A stretch of 64,000 nt of DNA, from the NCBI GenBank assembly GCA_963775085.1, contig CAVZHO010000010.1, positions 186,001 through 250,000 of the forward strand, read 5' to 3'. The position numbers and the translations under genes are program-made. The stretch's first letter is position 1. Each line of letters starts with the position of its first letter. The notes beneath the pieces are model-generated. The model searched no databases. It was not told the DNA's origin and saw only the letters and a program-made list of their open reading frames with translations. The DNA is from JAAFIP01 sp963775085 (GTDB lineage Bacteria; Pseudomonadota; Gammaproteobacteria; Burkholderiales; Burkholderiaceae_C). Positions 40,982 through 48,380 of the stretch are shown here, in pieces.

Positions 40982-41764
40982 TTAAGCGGCCGTCCAGCCG
41001 CCGTCCAGCATCAGCGCGCTGCCGGTCATCAGGCTGGAGGCATCGCTGGCTAAAAACACAATGGCGCCCATCACTTCTTCGGGCTGGCCGATGCGGCCCA
41101 GGGCGATTTTGGGCACCGCCCAGTCCATAAACTCTTTGCTGGCCAGCAGCGGAGCAGTCATGGGTGTTTCAATATACGTGGGGCAAATGGTGTTGACGCG
41201 GATATTGTGCGGCCCCAGCTCCCAGGCCAGCGCCTTGGTCATGCCCTCTACGGCATGCTTGCTGGCGCAGTAGGCAGTGCGCTTGGCCGCGCCGATATGT
41301 CCCATTTGCGAGGACATATTGATGATGCTGCCGCCCCTTTTGCCCTGCGCTACGGCGGCCAGCATGCTGCGGGCTGCTGCTCTGGCCACGTAAAACGCGG
41401 CCTTGATGTTGAGGTCCAAAATCACATCCAGGTCATCGTTGCTGGATTCGGCCAGTAGCTTGGGGCGGCTGGTGCCGGCGTTGTTCACCACCACGTCAAA
41501 CGGGCCGTGCTGGGCAAACAGCGCATCCACCGCTACGCTGTCTTGCACATTCAGCACCGCGTAGCTGCTTCTCAGGTCTTTATTGCCACAAGCGCCGTCA
41601 ATACTGGCACAAGCAGCTATGAGTTCTGTAGCGTTTCGGGCTACCACCAGCACCCGTGCACCGGCCTGCGCCAGCGCGCAGGCCGCCGCCAGGCCCAGGC
41701 CTTTGCTGCCACCGGTCACCAAGGCGCGGCGGCCGTCGAGTCGAAAACTGGGAGTGATGAACAT
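40982..41764 (-). CDS. SDR family oxidoreductase
   Basis: NAD(P)-dependent short-chain dehydrogenase of 260 residues. The cofactor motif is LVTGGSKGLGLAAACAL, the structural motif VVNNAGTSRP, and the catalytic Ser in INMSSQMGHIG with YCASK (Tyr and Lys). The C-terminus ends SALMLDGGWTAA. The region after the second beta strand (residues 45-68, with IAACASIDGACGNKDLR) is a few residues longer than usual and is encoded by a dispersed repeat copy. It lies between the TetR regulator and the HpaI aldolase. Confidence 0.93.
   Translation of the reverse strand: MFITPSFRLDGRRALVTGGSKGLGLAAACALAQAGARVLVVARNATELIAACASIDGACGNKDLRSSYAVLNVQDSVAVDALFAQHGPFDVVVNNAGTSRPKLLAESSNDDLDVILDLNIKAAFYVARAAARSMLAAVAQGKRGGSIINMSSQMGHIGAAKRTAYCASKHAVEGMTKALAWELGPHNIRVNTICPTYIETPMTAPLLASKEFMDWAVPKIALGRIGQPEEVMGAIVFLASDASSLMTGSALMLDGGWTAA
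41561..41632 (-). repeat. Dispersed repeat copy inside the SDR gene
   Basis: On the minus strand: CATAGCTGCTTGTGCC, a spacer, GGCGCTTGTGGCAATAAAG and a ACCTGAGA tail. It encodes SDR residues 45-68, in the same frame as the gspD copy. Confidence 0.7.
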
Positions 41765-41815
41765 GGCAACTTCCTTTATCTAAACGTTGGGTTTCTATGG
41801 GTTGAGTAGGCACAT

Positions 41816-42439
41816 TTAACGCTGAAATCCGCGCTCTAAAGTCGCAATCACCTCGTCGGCAAAGTCCGCATAGCTCAACGCACCACCGGGGCGCAGCCAG
41901 GTGAAGGTCCAGTTGATCATGCCAAACAGCATCATGGTCAGGGCGGTTTGATTGGCATCTGTCAAGCGTTCGGGGTAGGCACGGCGCAGGAAACGGGTGA
42001 AGGCGCTGACGATGTCGCGCTGGCGCTGGAGGATCAAATCGCGCTGGGATACCTTGCTGGTGGCATCAACCTCGACGCTTAAAAATTTCGTGTCATTCAG
42101 GAGCGCCACATGGCGGGTGGCGCTGGTTTCGTACTCCTGCAAAAAGTTGCGCACCAGCGCGTGCAGGGCTGCGCGGTCGTCGAACTTTTTGCGCTGTGCC
42201 TGCGCCTCGGTCTCGCCGATCACGGCCAGCAGGCGTTGGGTGTAGCGGTCCAGCAAATCGAACAGCAGTGCCTCTTTGCTGTCGTAATAATGGTAGATGC
42301 GCGCCTTGCTGGTGCCTACTTTGGCCGCCACGGTGGCCATGCTGGCGGCGCTGTAGCTAAGGTCTGCAAAGCACTGGGCGGCCGCGTCCAGAATTTCGTC
42401 ACGCTTGAGGTGGTGGTCGGCGGACTGGGGGCGGGCCAT
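41816..42439 (-). CDS. TetR family transcription regulator
   Basis: DNA-binding repressor of 207 residues. The N-terminal helix-turn-helix is RDEILDAAAQCFADLSYSA and AAKVGTSKARIYHYYDSKEA; the C-terminal ligand domain is helical. It is the first gene of the minus-strand series that runs SDR, HpaI aldolase, gntK, MBL protein, monooxygenase, DUF2783, and by position is likely to control at least the SDR-aldolase pair, whose start lies 51 bases after its stop. The ligand is unknown. Confidence 0.9.
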   Translation of the reverse strand: MARPQSADHHLKRDEILDAAAQCFADLSYSAASMATVAAKVGTSKARIYHYYDSKEALLFDLLDRYTQRLLAVIGETEAQAQRKKFDDRAALHALVRNFLQEYETSATRHVALLNDTKFLSVEVDATSKVSQRDLILQRQRDIVSAFTRFLRRAYPERLTDANQTALTMMLFGMINWTFTWLRPGGALSYADFADEVIATLERGFQR

Positions 42440-42497
42440 CGGGCGAAGCGGATTTGAAAGTGCGGGATCGCGTCAAGCAGTGCGGGTGGGACAAGCG

Positions 42498-42953
42498 TCA
42501 GTACGGGTTAGCGTAACCCAGTGCGCCCAGCAGCAAAATCTCCAGCGCCTCCATCTCAAGGGCCGCTTTCTGGCTGCCTTCGTGGTCGTAGCCCTGCGCG
42601 TGCAGGGTGCCGTGGACGATGAGGTGAGCGTAGTGCGCCTCCAGGCTTTTGCCTTGCTCAGCCGCCTCGCGCGCCACCACCTCGGCGCACAGCACCAGGT
42701 CGGCCATGACCACGGGTTCCTGCGCGTAGTCAAAGGTCAGCACATTGGTGGGGTAGTTTTTGTTGCGGTACAAGCGGTTCAGCCGCTGCGCCTCGGCCTC
42801 GCCCTCGATGCGCACCGTGATCTCACCCGGGCTATTCAGGGCGTGCAACACCCAGGCTTGCACCTTGGAACGGGCCAGCAGCTTACGCAGAGTGGCTACA
42901 GCGGGCACATCGCCAAATTGCAGGCTGAGGGTGGTTTGAAACGGTGTTTTCAT
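42498..42953 (-). CDS. ybeY: Endoribonuclease YbeY
   Basis: Zinc-dependent RNase needed for 16S rRNA 3'-end maturation and ribosome quality control. The 151-residue protein has the invariant metal motif LIVHGTLHAQGYDHEG and the preceding TNVLTFDYAQEP. I took the ATG at 42953; an in-frame TTG two codons earlier is less likely. It follows phoH on the same strand, the order conserved in many proteobacteria. The gap between them is taken up by a dispersed repeat copy. Confidence 0.95.
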   Translation of the reverse strand: MKTPFQTTLSLQFGDVPAVATLRKLLARSKVQAWVLHALNSPGEITVRIEGEAEAQRLNRLYRNKNYPTNVLTFDYAQEPVVMADLVLCAEVVAREAAEQGKSLEAHYAHLIVHGTLHAQGYDHEGSQKAALEMEALEILLLGALGYANPY

Positions 42954-42955
42954 AG

Positions 42956-43012
42956 TCAAATCGGTGCATAGTCCTTGTCGTATGGACGTAAGTAGCTATT
43001 AAATTTATAGTG
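42956..43012 (-). repeat. Dispersed repeat copy between phoH and ybeY
   Basis: On the minus strand: CTATAAATTTAATAGCTAC, TTACGTCC, ACAAGGACTATGCACCG and ATTTG. It ends directly before the ybeY start, so it makes up the ybeY leader within the phoH-ybeY transcript. Confidence 0.9.
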
Positions 43013-43030
43013 TACGTATTATCAGCAAAG

Positions 43031-43960
43031 TCACTTCTTGGCCGCATCGTAGGCATCCACGATGCGCGCCACCAGCGGATGGCGCACCACGTCGCCACTG
43101 GTAAAGCGGGTGTGGGCAATGCCCTCTACCCGTTTGAGCACCATGTCGGCCTCGATCAGCCCACTCATCTGGCCGTGCGGCAGGTCAATCTGGCTCACGT
43201 CGCCCGTCACCACCGCCTTGCTGGCAAAGCCGATGCGGGTGAGAAACATCTTCATCTGCTCGGGGGTGGTGTTTTGCGCCTCGTCCAAAATCACAAAGCT
43301 GTGGTTCAGCGTGCGCCCACGCATAAAGGCCAGGGGCGCGATCTCGATCTGCTGGCGTTCGAAGGCTTTGAGCACTTTGTCCACGCCCATCAGCTCGTAG
43401 AGCGCGTCGTACAGGGGGCGCAGATACGGGTCGACCTTTTGCGCCATGTCGCCGGGCAGAAAGCCCAGGCGCTCACCGGCCTCCACCGCCGGGCGGGTCA
43501 GCACGATGCGCTGCACGGCGCTGCGCTCCAGCGCATCCACGGCGCAGGCCACGGCCAAATAGGTCTTGCCAGTGCCTGCCGGGCCAATAGCAAAGGTGAT
43601 GTCGTGCTGGGCAATGTTGTCCAGGTAGTTGGCCTGGTTCGGACTGCGGGCGCGCAGGTCAGCGCGGCGGGTTTGCAGCGCCGCGTCGTCGCCGCTTAAG
43701 CCCATACGCGGGTCACCCGAGAGCATCAGTTGCAAGGTGTCCAGCGGTATCGGGTGTGCGGCCATCTCGTACAGCGCCTGCAACACCTCCATGCCGCGCG
43801 CAGCCGCCGCCTTGGGGCCATCGACCTTGAACTGCTCGTGGCGGTGCGCAATCTTCACGCCCAGCGCCTGCTCAATGCGGCGCAGGTTCTCATCCGTAGG
43901 CCCGCACAGGTGGCCGATGCGGGTGTTATTGCTGGGGGAAAATATATGGCGAAGGATCAT
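43031..43960 (-). CDS. phoH: PhoH family ATPase
   Basis: Cytoplasmic P-loop ATPase of 309 residues, of the PhoH/YbeZ group that acts with YbeY in RNA metabolism. An N-terminal KH-like stretch (GPTDENLRRIEQALGV) precedes Walker A FAIGPAGTGKTYLAVACAV, Walker B FVILDEAQNTTPEQMK and VVTGDVSQIDLP. The ATG at 43960 has GAGG six bases upstream. A longer frame starting at 44098 runs through ruvA on the other strand and is rejected. It is divergent from ruvA with 85 bases between the starts. Confidence 0.94.
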   Translation of the reverse strand: MILRHIFSPSNNTRIGHLCGPTDENLRRIEQALGVKIAHRHEQFKVDGPKAAAARGMEVLQALYEMAAHPIPLDTLQLMLSGDPRMGLSGDDAALQTRRADLRARSPNQANYLDNIAQHDITFAIGPAGTGKTYLAVACAVDALERSAVQRIVLTRPAVEAGERLGFLPGDMAQKVDPYLRPLYDALYELMGVDKVLKAFERQQIEIAPLAFMRGRTLNHSFVILDEAQNTTPEQMKMFLTRIGFASKAVVTGDVSQIDLPHGQMSGLIEADMVLKRVEGIAHTRFTSGDVVRHPLVARIVDAYDAAKK

Positions 43961-44045
43961 AGAATGCCTCAATAATAGTCCCAAAACAGTCTCCCCAGCG
44001 CCGCAGTGGCGCGGCACACCAGGCATACCCCAGCAGGCAACCCCC

Positions 44046-44618
44046 ATGATTGGCAAATTAACCGGCACCTTGGCCGAAAAAAACCCGCCCGAAGTCATCG
44101 TCGACTGCGGCGGCGTAGGCTACGAAGTGCAGGTGCCCATGAGCACCTTCTACAACCTGCCTAGCCTGGGCGAGCGCATCAGCCTGCTCACCCAATTTAT
44201 CGTGCGCGAAGATGCACAAATTTTGTACGGCTTCGGCACAGCGCAGGAGCGCAGCACCTTCCGCCAGCTCATCAAAATCTCCGGCATCGGCCCCAAGATG
44301 GCGCTAGGCGTCCTGAGCGGCATGAGCGTGGTCGAACTGTCCCAAGCCGTCACCCTGCAAGATGCCAACCGCCTCACCAAAATCCCCGGCATTGGCAAAA
44401 AGACCGCCGAGCGGCTGATGCTGGAGCTCAAGGGTAAGCTAGGTGCCGATCTGGGGCTGCACGCCACCATTACCAACGACAACCAGGCCGATATTCTGCA
44501 AGCCCTGATCGCCCTGGGCTACAGCGACCGCGACGCGGCGCTGGCGCTCAAAGCGCTGCCGCAGGAGGTGGGGGTGAGTGAGGGGATTAAGCTGGCGCTG
44601 AAGGCGTTGGGCAAGTAA
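44046..44618 (+). CDS. ruvA: Holliday junction helicase subunit RuvA
   Basis: Binds four-way DNA junctions and loads the RuvB motor. The protein has 190 residues: the OB-fold domain (MIGKLTGTLAEKNPPEVIVD), two helix-hairpin-helix motifs (IKISGIGPKMALGVLSG and LTKIPGIGKKTAERLML), and domain III that contacts RuvB (ALIALGYSDRDAALALKAL). Normally ruvB would follow closely. Here 2.7 kb separates them, including a second, diverged copy of the domain III coding region at 45855-46015. Confidence 0.96.
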   Translation: MIGKLTGTLAEKNPPEVIVDCGGVGYEVQVPMSTFYNLPSLGERISLLTQFIVREDAQILYGFGTAQERSTFRQLIKISGIGPKMALGVLSGMSVVELSQAVTLQDANRLTKIPGIGKKTAERLMLELKGKLGADLGLHATITNDNQADILQALIALGYSDRDAALALKALPQEVGVSEGIKLALKALGK

Positions 44619-44641
44619 ATACGCAGAAATTTTTCTAGCAA

Positions 44642-45847
44642 ATGACTCTTGACAAGCAAGCCATGCGCAAAGCCACCCCACCCCAACCTGGCCGTAGCGT
44701 CGCCCTACCCAAAGCCGCCGCTGTGCCTGCTGGCTATATTGACGTTCGCAGTAGCATTGTTGAACTGCTCAACGCCGCGCGGCTAGCCGCTGCCCGCAAT
44801 GTCAACGCGCTGATGACAGCCAGTTATTGGGAGATTGGTCGCCGTATCGTAGAGGCCGAGCAAAAAGGCAAGCGCCGCGCTGGATATGGGGAGCAGTTGA
44901 TTGAACGACTGTCGTTGGATTTGACGCAGCAGTTTGGGCGGGGGTTCAGTCCAGACAATCTGGAGAACATGCGCCGCTTTTTCTTGGCATACCCCACGAC
45001 GGCGATTTCCGAGACACTGTCTCGGATTTCTGGCCGTGAACGGGATCACGCAATTTCCGAGACAGTGTCTGCGCAATTGACGCTAACTCAATTGACGCAA
45101 GCCTTCACCCTGCCCTGGTCCGCCTATGTGCGGCTGCTATCGGTGAAAGACGACCATGCCCGCCATTTCTACGAGACTGAAGCCCTGCGCGGCGGCTGGA
45201 GCGTGCGCCAGCTAGACCGCCAGATCGGCAGCCAGTTTTACGAGCGCACGGCCCTGTCTAAAAACAAAGCAGCCATGCTGACCAAGGGTGCAATTGCCAA
45301 ACCAGAAGACGCCATCACCCCAGACGAAGCCGTCAAAGACCCCTTCGTGCTGGAGTTTTTAAACCTCAAGGACGAATATTCAGAAAGCCAGCTTGAAGAA
45401 GCGTTGATTGCCCGCCTGGAAGACTTTTTGCTTGAACTCGGCAACGACTTCACATTCGTAGGCCGACAACGCCGCCTGCGCATCGACCAGACTTGGTACT
45501 GCGTTGACTTGCTGTTCTTTCACCGCCGCCTGCGCTGCCTGGTCATCATCGACCTGAAGCTCAGCAGCTTGACGCATGCCGATGTGGGCCAGATGCACAT
45601 GTACTGCAACTACGCCAAAGAAAACTGGACCATGGAGGGTGAGAACCCGCCGGTGGGTTTGATTCTGTGCGCAGACAAAGGGCATGCATTGGCACGGTAC
45701 GCGTTGGACGGACTACCCAACAAAATCATGGCCGCCAACTACAAAACCGTGCTCCCGGATGCCGAGGTTTTGCAAAAAGAGCTTGAGAAGACACGGCTGA
45801 TGCTGGAATCGCGTGGCGCGGTGCGAAATAACGCGGGTTTGCAATAA
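44642..45847 (+). CDS. DUF1016/YhcG-type PD-(D/E)XK nuclease-domain protein
   Basis: A 401-residue protein with the two parts of the YhcG family. The N-terminal helical domain has ASYWEIGRRIVEAEQKG and YGEQLIERLSLDLTQQFGRG. The C-terminal PD-(D/E)XK nuclease-like domain has FTFVGRQRRLRIDQTWYCVD, LLFFHRRLRCLVIIDLKL and MHMYCNYAKENW. Such proteins are mobile and often sit beside restriction or defence genes; their role is unsettled. Near residue 122 the codons for ISET are repeated after 16 codons, and the first copy is part of a 19-bp palindrome. It is inserted 23 bases after ruvA. Confidence 0.9.
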   Translation: MTLDKQAMRKATPPQPGRSVALPKAAAVPAGYIDVRSSIVELLNAARLAAARNVNALMTASYWEIGRRIVEAEQKGKRRAGYGEQLIERLSLDLTQQFGRGFSPDNLENMRRFFLAYPTTAISETLSRISGRERDHAISETVSAQLTLTQLTQAFTLPWSAYVRLLSVKDDHARHFYETEALRGGWSVRQLDRQIGSQFYERTALSKNKAAMLTKGAIAKPEDAITPDEAVKDPFVLEFLNLKDEYSESQLEEALIARLEDFLLELGNDFTFVGRQRRLRIDQTWYCVDLLFFHRRLRCLVIIDLKLSSLTHADVGQMHMYCNYAKENWTMEGENPPVGLILCADKGHALARYALDGLPNKIMAANYKTVLPDAEVLQKELEKTRLMLESRGAVRNNAGLQ

Positions 45848-45854
45848 TGATCAA

Positions 45855-46015
45855 ACACCACGCAGCTATTACCAACGACAACCGAGCCGATGTCTTGCAT
45901 GCCATGATCGCGCTAGGCTACAGCGACCGCGATGCTGTGCTGGCGCTCAAAGCGTTGCCGCAGGAGGTGGGAGTGAGTGAGGGGATTAAGCTGGCGTTGA
46001 AGCCTTGGGGAAACA
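45855..46015 (+). pseudogene. Second copy of the ruvA 3' end
   Basis: This stretch matches the last 150 or so bases of ruvA (44460 onward) at roughly 86 percent of positions by hand count, and 43 of 51 residues agree (for example ALGYSDRD and LKALPQEVGVSEGIKLAL). A frame opened at the ATG 45847 runs through it and into the next gene, to 46065. It cannot act as RuvA because domains I and II are missing. It is a duplicate left by an insertion next to ruvA. Confidence 0.92.
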
Positions 46016-46036
46016 ATTCAACTTGGAGAACACTTT

Positions 46037-46648
46037 ATGGGACTATATGTACACAGCTTGAGTAGATTACCTCTTGGTTTAGAACGTGAATACTATCTCT
46101 ACGTCTTAGACTACGGATGGGACGAGCCTCTAGGGCAGGCAATTAACGCGAATTTTCGCCGCATAGCTGAACTTGCCGCAAAAAACCAAACTGTTGTGAT
46201 CGCTGGAACAAACCCTCGTGCATTTGCCGACGAAGTACTTTCTGTTCACTTTGATAATCCACAATTTTCTTGGAGTAATGTCAATGGCGAGGATGGAGAA
46301 GAAGTTCTTCCCGCGCTAATGATTTCAACAATTCATCCTCAAAAATTCCGAACTGAAACGCTTGACTATCAATTACCGCGAGTCGGTCAAGGTGTCGCTG
46401 ACGAGAAGTTGATTCTTATTCCGCTTAAAAGCGCCTGCAAGGATTCCACAGAAGTGTTTGCACTTATTGAGAGAATTTTTCGCGACATCGCCGCAAAGAA
46501 ACCTTTAGAAGGTTTTGCAATAGCTAAAGAAATTAAGGCTGGAAGAGGCAATGCTTTTTCGGATGCAATTATTCTAAAGCCAGCTCTTTGGGGAGTAGGA
46601 GTAGATTTAAAAGAATTGGCAAGTAAGTGGAAAGCAAAACGTGCTTGA
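46037..46648 (+). CDS. Orphan low-GC protein in the ruvAB insert
   Basis: I do not recognise this 203-residue protein. It starts MGLYVHSLSRLPLGLEREYY, has VVIAGTNPRAFADEVLSVHF and a C-terminal half with alternating strands and helices (LKSACKDSTEVFALIERIF) ending in a basic tail KWKAKRA. No signal peptide or membrane segment is seen. The base composition is clearly more AT-rich than the flanking ruv genes, with many AAA, GAA and ATT codons, pointing to foreign origin. GGAG nine bases before the ATG is a plausible ribosome site. It lies directly after the ruvA fragment. Confidence 0.65.
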   Translation: MGLYVHSLSRLPLGLEREYYLYVLDYGWDEPLGQAINANFRRIAELAAKNQTVVIAGTNPRAFADEVLSVHFDNPQFSWSNVNGEDGEEVLPALMISTIHPQKFRTETLDYQLPRVGQGVADEKLILIPLKSACKDSTEVFALIERIFRDIAAKKPLEGFAIAKEIKAGRGNAFSDAIILKPALWGVGVDLKELASKWKAKRA

Positions 46649-46690
46649 CTAGTAATGTGTTGAAGTTTCAAAAAAACCGTCTACCAACTT

Positions 46691-46906
46691 ATGACTATCC
46701 AAACCCATACTTACTCAACCCAGTGCGTTGCAACCTCGGCATCCAATTCCCCCAAGATGCCGACGAGTAATGACCAGCTACCGTTACACGCTTCGACCCC
46801 AAAGTGCACATTGACGCAAAAACTTAATGCCTTTGACACCGCAGTGCATGGCGGCGAATTGATGGCTGATGGTTCTGTGGGTGCTGAATTTGGTGCGCGA
46901 GCATAA
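46691..46906 (+). pseudogene. Hybrid relic: ruvB start joined to an antitoxin tail
   Basis: The frame begins with the same 15 bases as ruvB (ATGACTATCCAAACC), giving MTIQT, then diverges. Its last 28 residues (KLNAFDTAVHGGELMAD, then VGAEFGARA) look like the C-terminal tail of an AbrB/VapB-type antitoxin. The middle has no recognisable content. I read it as scar tissue from successive insertions, not a working gene, although a short product could be made. Confidence 0.55.
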
Positions 46907-46986
46907 GTACTATCAAACCGTGAATGTCTGGACAAAGCGAAAATCAACACCTTAAAATTCACGTTTTATCTTATGAAAATTACGCT

Positions 46987-47232
46987 ATGACAAAGCTGTC
47001 CAGCAATGGTCGAATTACCTTGCCCAAGTCGCTTCGTGACCGAATAGGACTTAAAGTGGGCGCACAGATTAATTTTTCTATTAACGTCAGTGGAGAAATC
47101 GTACTAAAGCCTGAGAAAAAGTCTTTACTAATTGATGCGCAGGATTATCGCGCCGCTTTATTGGCAGTCCGTGGTACGGCAGATAAGCGTTTTGCCACGA
47201 CGGATGATTTCATGCGTTTTGTGCGTGGTTGA
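46987..47232 (+). CDS. AbrB/MazE-type antitoxin-like DNA-binding protein
   Basis: A small protein of 81 residues. The swapped-hairpin AbrB domain is at the N-terminus: MTKLSSNGRITLPKSLRDRI, then LKVGAQINFSINVSGEIVLK. The C-terminal part ends TTDDFMRFVRG. Such proteins are usually antitoxins encoded just before a PIN or MazF toxin, but only 89 bases without a toxin-sized frame separate it from ruvB. I took the ATG at 46987 because AbrB domains begin there; 46924 would add 21 unconserved residues. It is AT-rich compared with ruvB. Confidence 0.78.
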   Translation: MTKLSSNGRITLPKSLRDRIGLKVGAQINFSINVSGEIVLKPEKKSLLIDAQDYRAALLAVRGTADKRFATTDDFMRFVRG

Positions 47233-47321
47233 ATGCTGTCATTCATCTCTTTTTTTGTATACCAGACTCTACCAAACCTATTTCCTCAGCGTCGAATTGA
47301 TCAGCCCGACGGTGAATTGAC

Positions 47322-48380
47322 ATGACTATCCAAACCGATAACTTCTCCGCCCCCCAGCGCATCATCTCTGCGACCCCCGACTCGCCCAAAGAAGAGGCGA
47401 TTGAGCGGGCTTTGCGGCCCAAGCTGTTTGACGAGTATGTGGGGCAGGTGAAGGTGCGTGAGCAATTGGAGATTTTCATTGGTGCGGCCAAGATGCGCAG
47501 CGAGGCGCTGGACCATGTGTTGCTGTTTGGGCCGCCGGGTTTGGGCAAGACCACGCTGAGCCACATCATCGCGCACGAGCTGGGCGTGAACCTGCGCCAG
47601 ACCTCGGGGCCGGTGCTGGAAAAGCCTAAAGATTTGGCGGCGCTGCTGACCAATCTTGAGAAGAATGACGTGCTGTTTATCGACGAAATCCACCGCCTGT
47701 CGCCCGTGGTGGAAGAGATTTTGTACCCGGCACTGGAGGACTACCAGATCGACATCATGATTGGTGAAGGCCCGGCGGCGCGCAGCATCAAGCTGGATTT
47801 GCAGCCCTTCACCTTGGTAGGTGCGACAACCAGAGCGGGCATGCTGACCAACCCGCTGCGGGACCGCTTTGGCATTGTGGCGCGGCTGGAGTTTTATACC
47901 GCCGAGGAGCTGGCGCGCATCGTCAAACGCAGTGCCGCGCTGCTGAACGCGCCGATGGATGTGGAGGGCGGCTTTGAGATTGCCCGCCGCTCGCGTGGCA
48001 CGCCGCGCATTGCCAACCGCCTGCTGCGCCGCGTGCGCGACTATGCGGATGTCAAGGGCAAGGGCACCATCACGCTGGACATTGCCAACCTGGCCCTCAA
48101 AATGCTGGACGTGGACCCGCAGGGCTTTGACATCATGGATAGGAAGCTGCTGGAAGCCGTGATCCACCGCTTTGACGGTGGCCCGGTGGGGCTGGACAAC
48201 ATCGCGGCCAGCATTGGCGAGGAGCGCGACACGATTGAAGATGTGATTGAGCCGTATTTGATCCAACAGGGCTTTTTGCAGCGTACGCCGCGTGGGCGGA
48301 TTGCCACGCTGGCGGCGTACAAGCACCTGGGCGTGGTGCCGCCTAAAAATACCAACGATTTTTTTAGCGCAGCAGATTAG
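47322..48380 (+). CDS. ruvB: Holliday junction branch-migration ATPase RuvB
   Basis: Hexameric AAA+ motor that drives branch migration together with RuvA. The 352-residue protein has LRPKLFDEYVGQ, Walker A LLFGPPGLGKTTLSHI near residue 66, Walker B VLFIDEIHRLSPVVEE, sensor TLVGATTRAGMLTNPLRDRF and a winged-helix C-terminus with LIQQGFLQRTPRGR. It is intact and of normal length. With ruvA now 2.7 kb upstream it may need its own promoter or read-through across the insert. Its first 15 bases are repeated at 46691. It converges with the hydroxylase/YhhN gene without a gap. Confidence 0.97.
   Translation: MTIQTDNFSAPQRIISATPDSPKEEAIERALRPKLFDEYVGQVKVREQLEIFIGAAKMRSEALDHVLLFGPPGLGKTTLSHIIAHELGVNLRQTSGPVLEKPKDLAALLTNLEKNDVLFIDEIHRLSPVVEEILYPALEDYQIDIMIGEGPAARSIKLDLQPFTLVGATTRAGMLTNPLRDRFGIVARLEFYTAEELARIVKRSAALLNAPMDVEGGFEIARRSRGTPRIANRLLRRVRDYADVKGKGTITLDIANLALKMLDVDPQGFDIMDRKLLEAVIHRFDGGPVGLDNIAASIGEERDTIEDVIEPYLIQQGFLQRTPRGRIATLAAYKHLGVVPPKNTNDFFSAAD

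Noticed and set aside
43629..44045. An upstream extension of ruvA to 43629
   Set aside because: The extension runs antisense through phoH; RuvA proteins begin MIGKL, which is at 44046.
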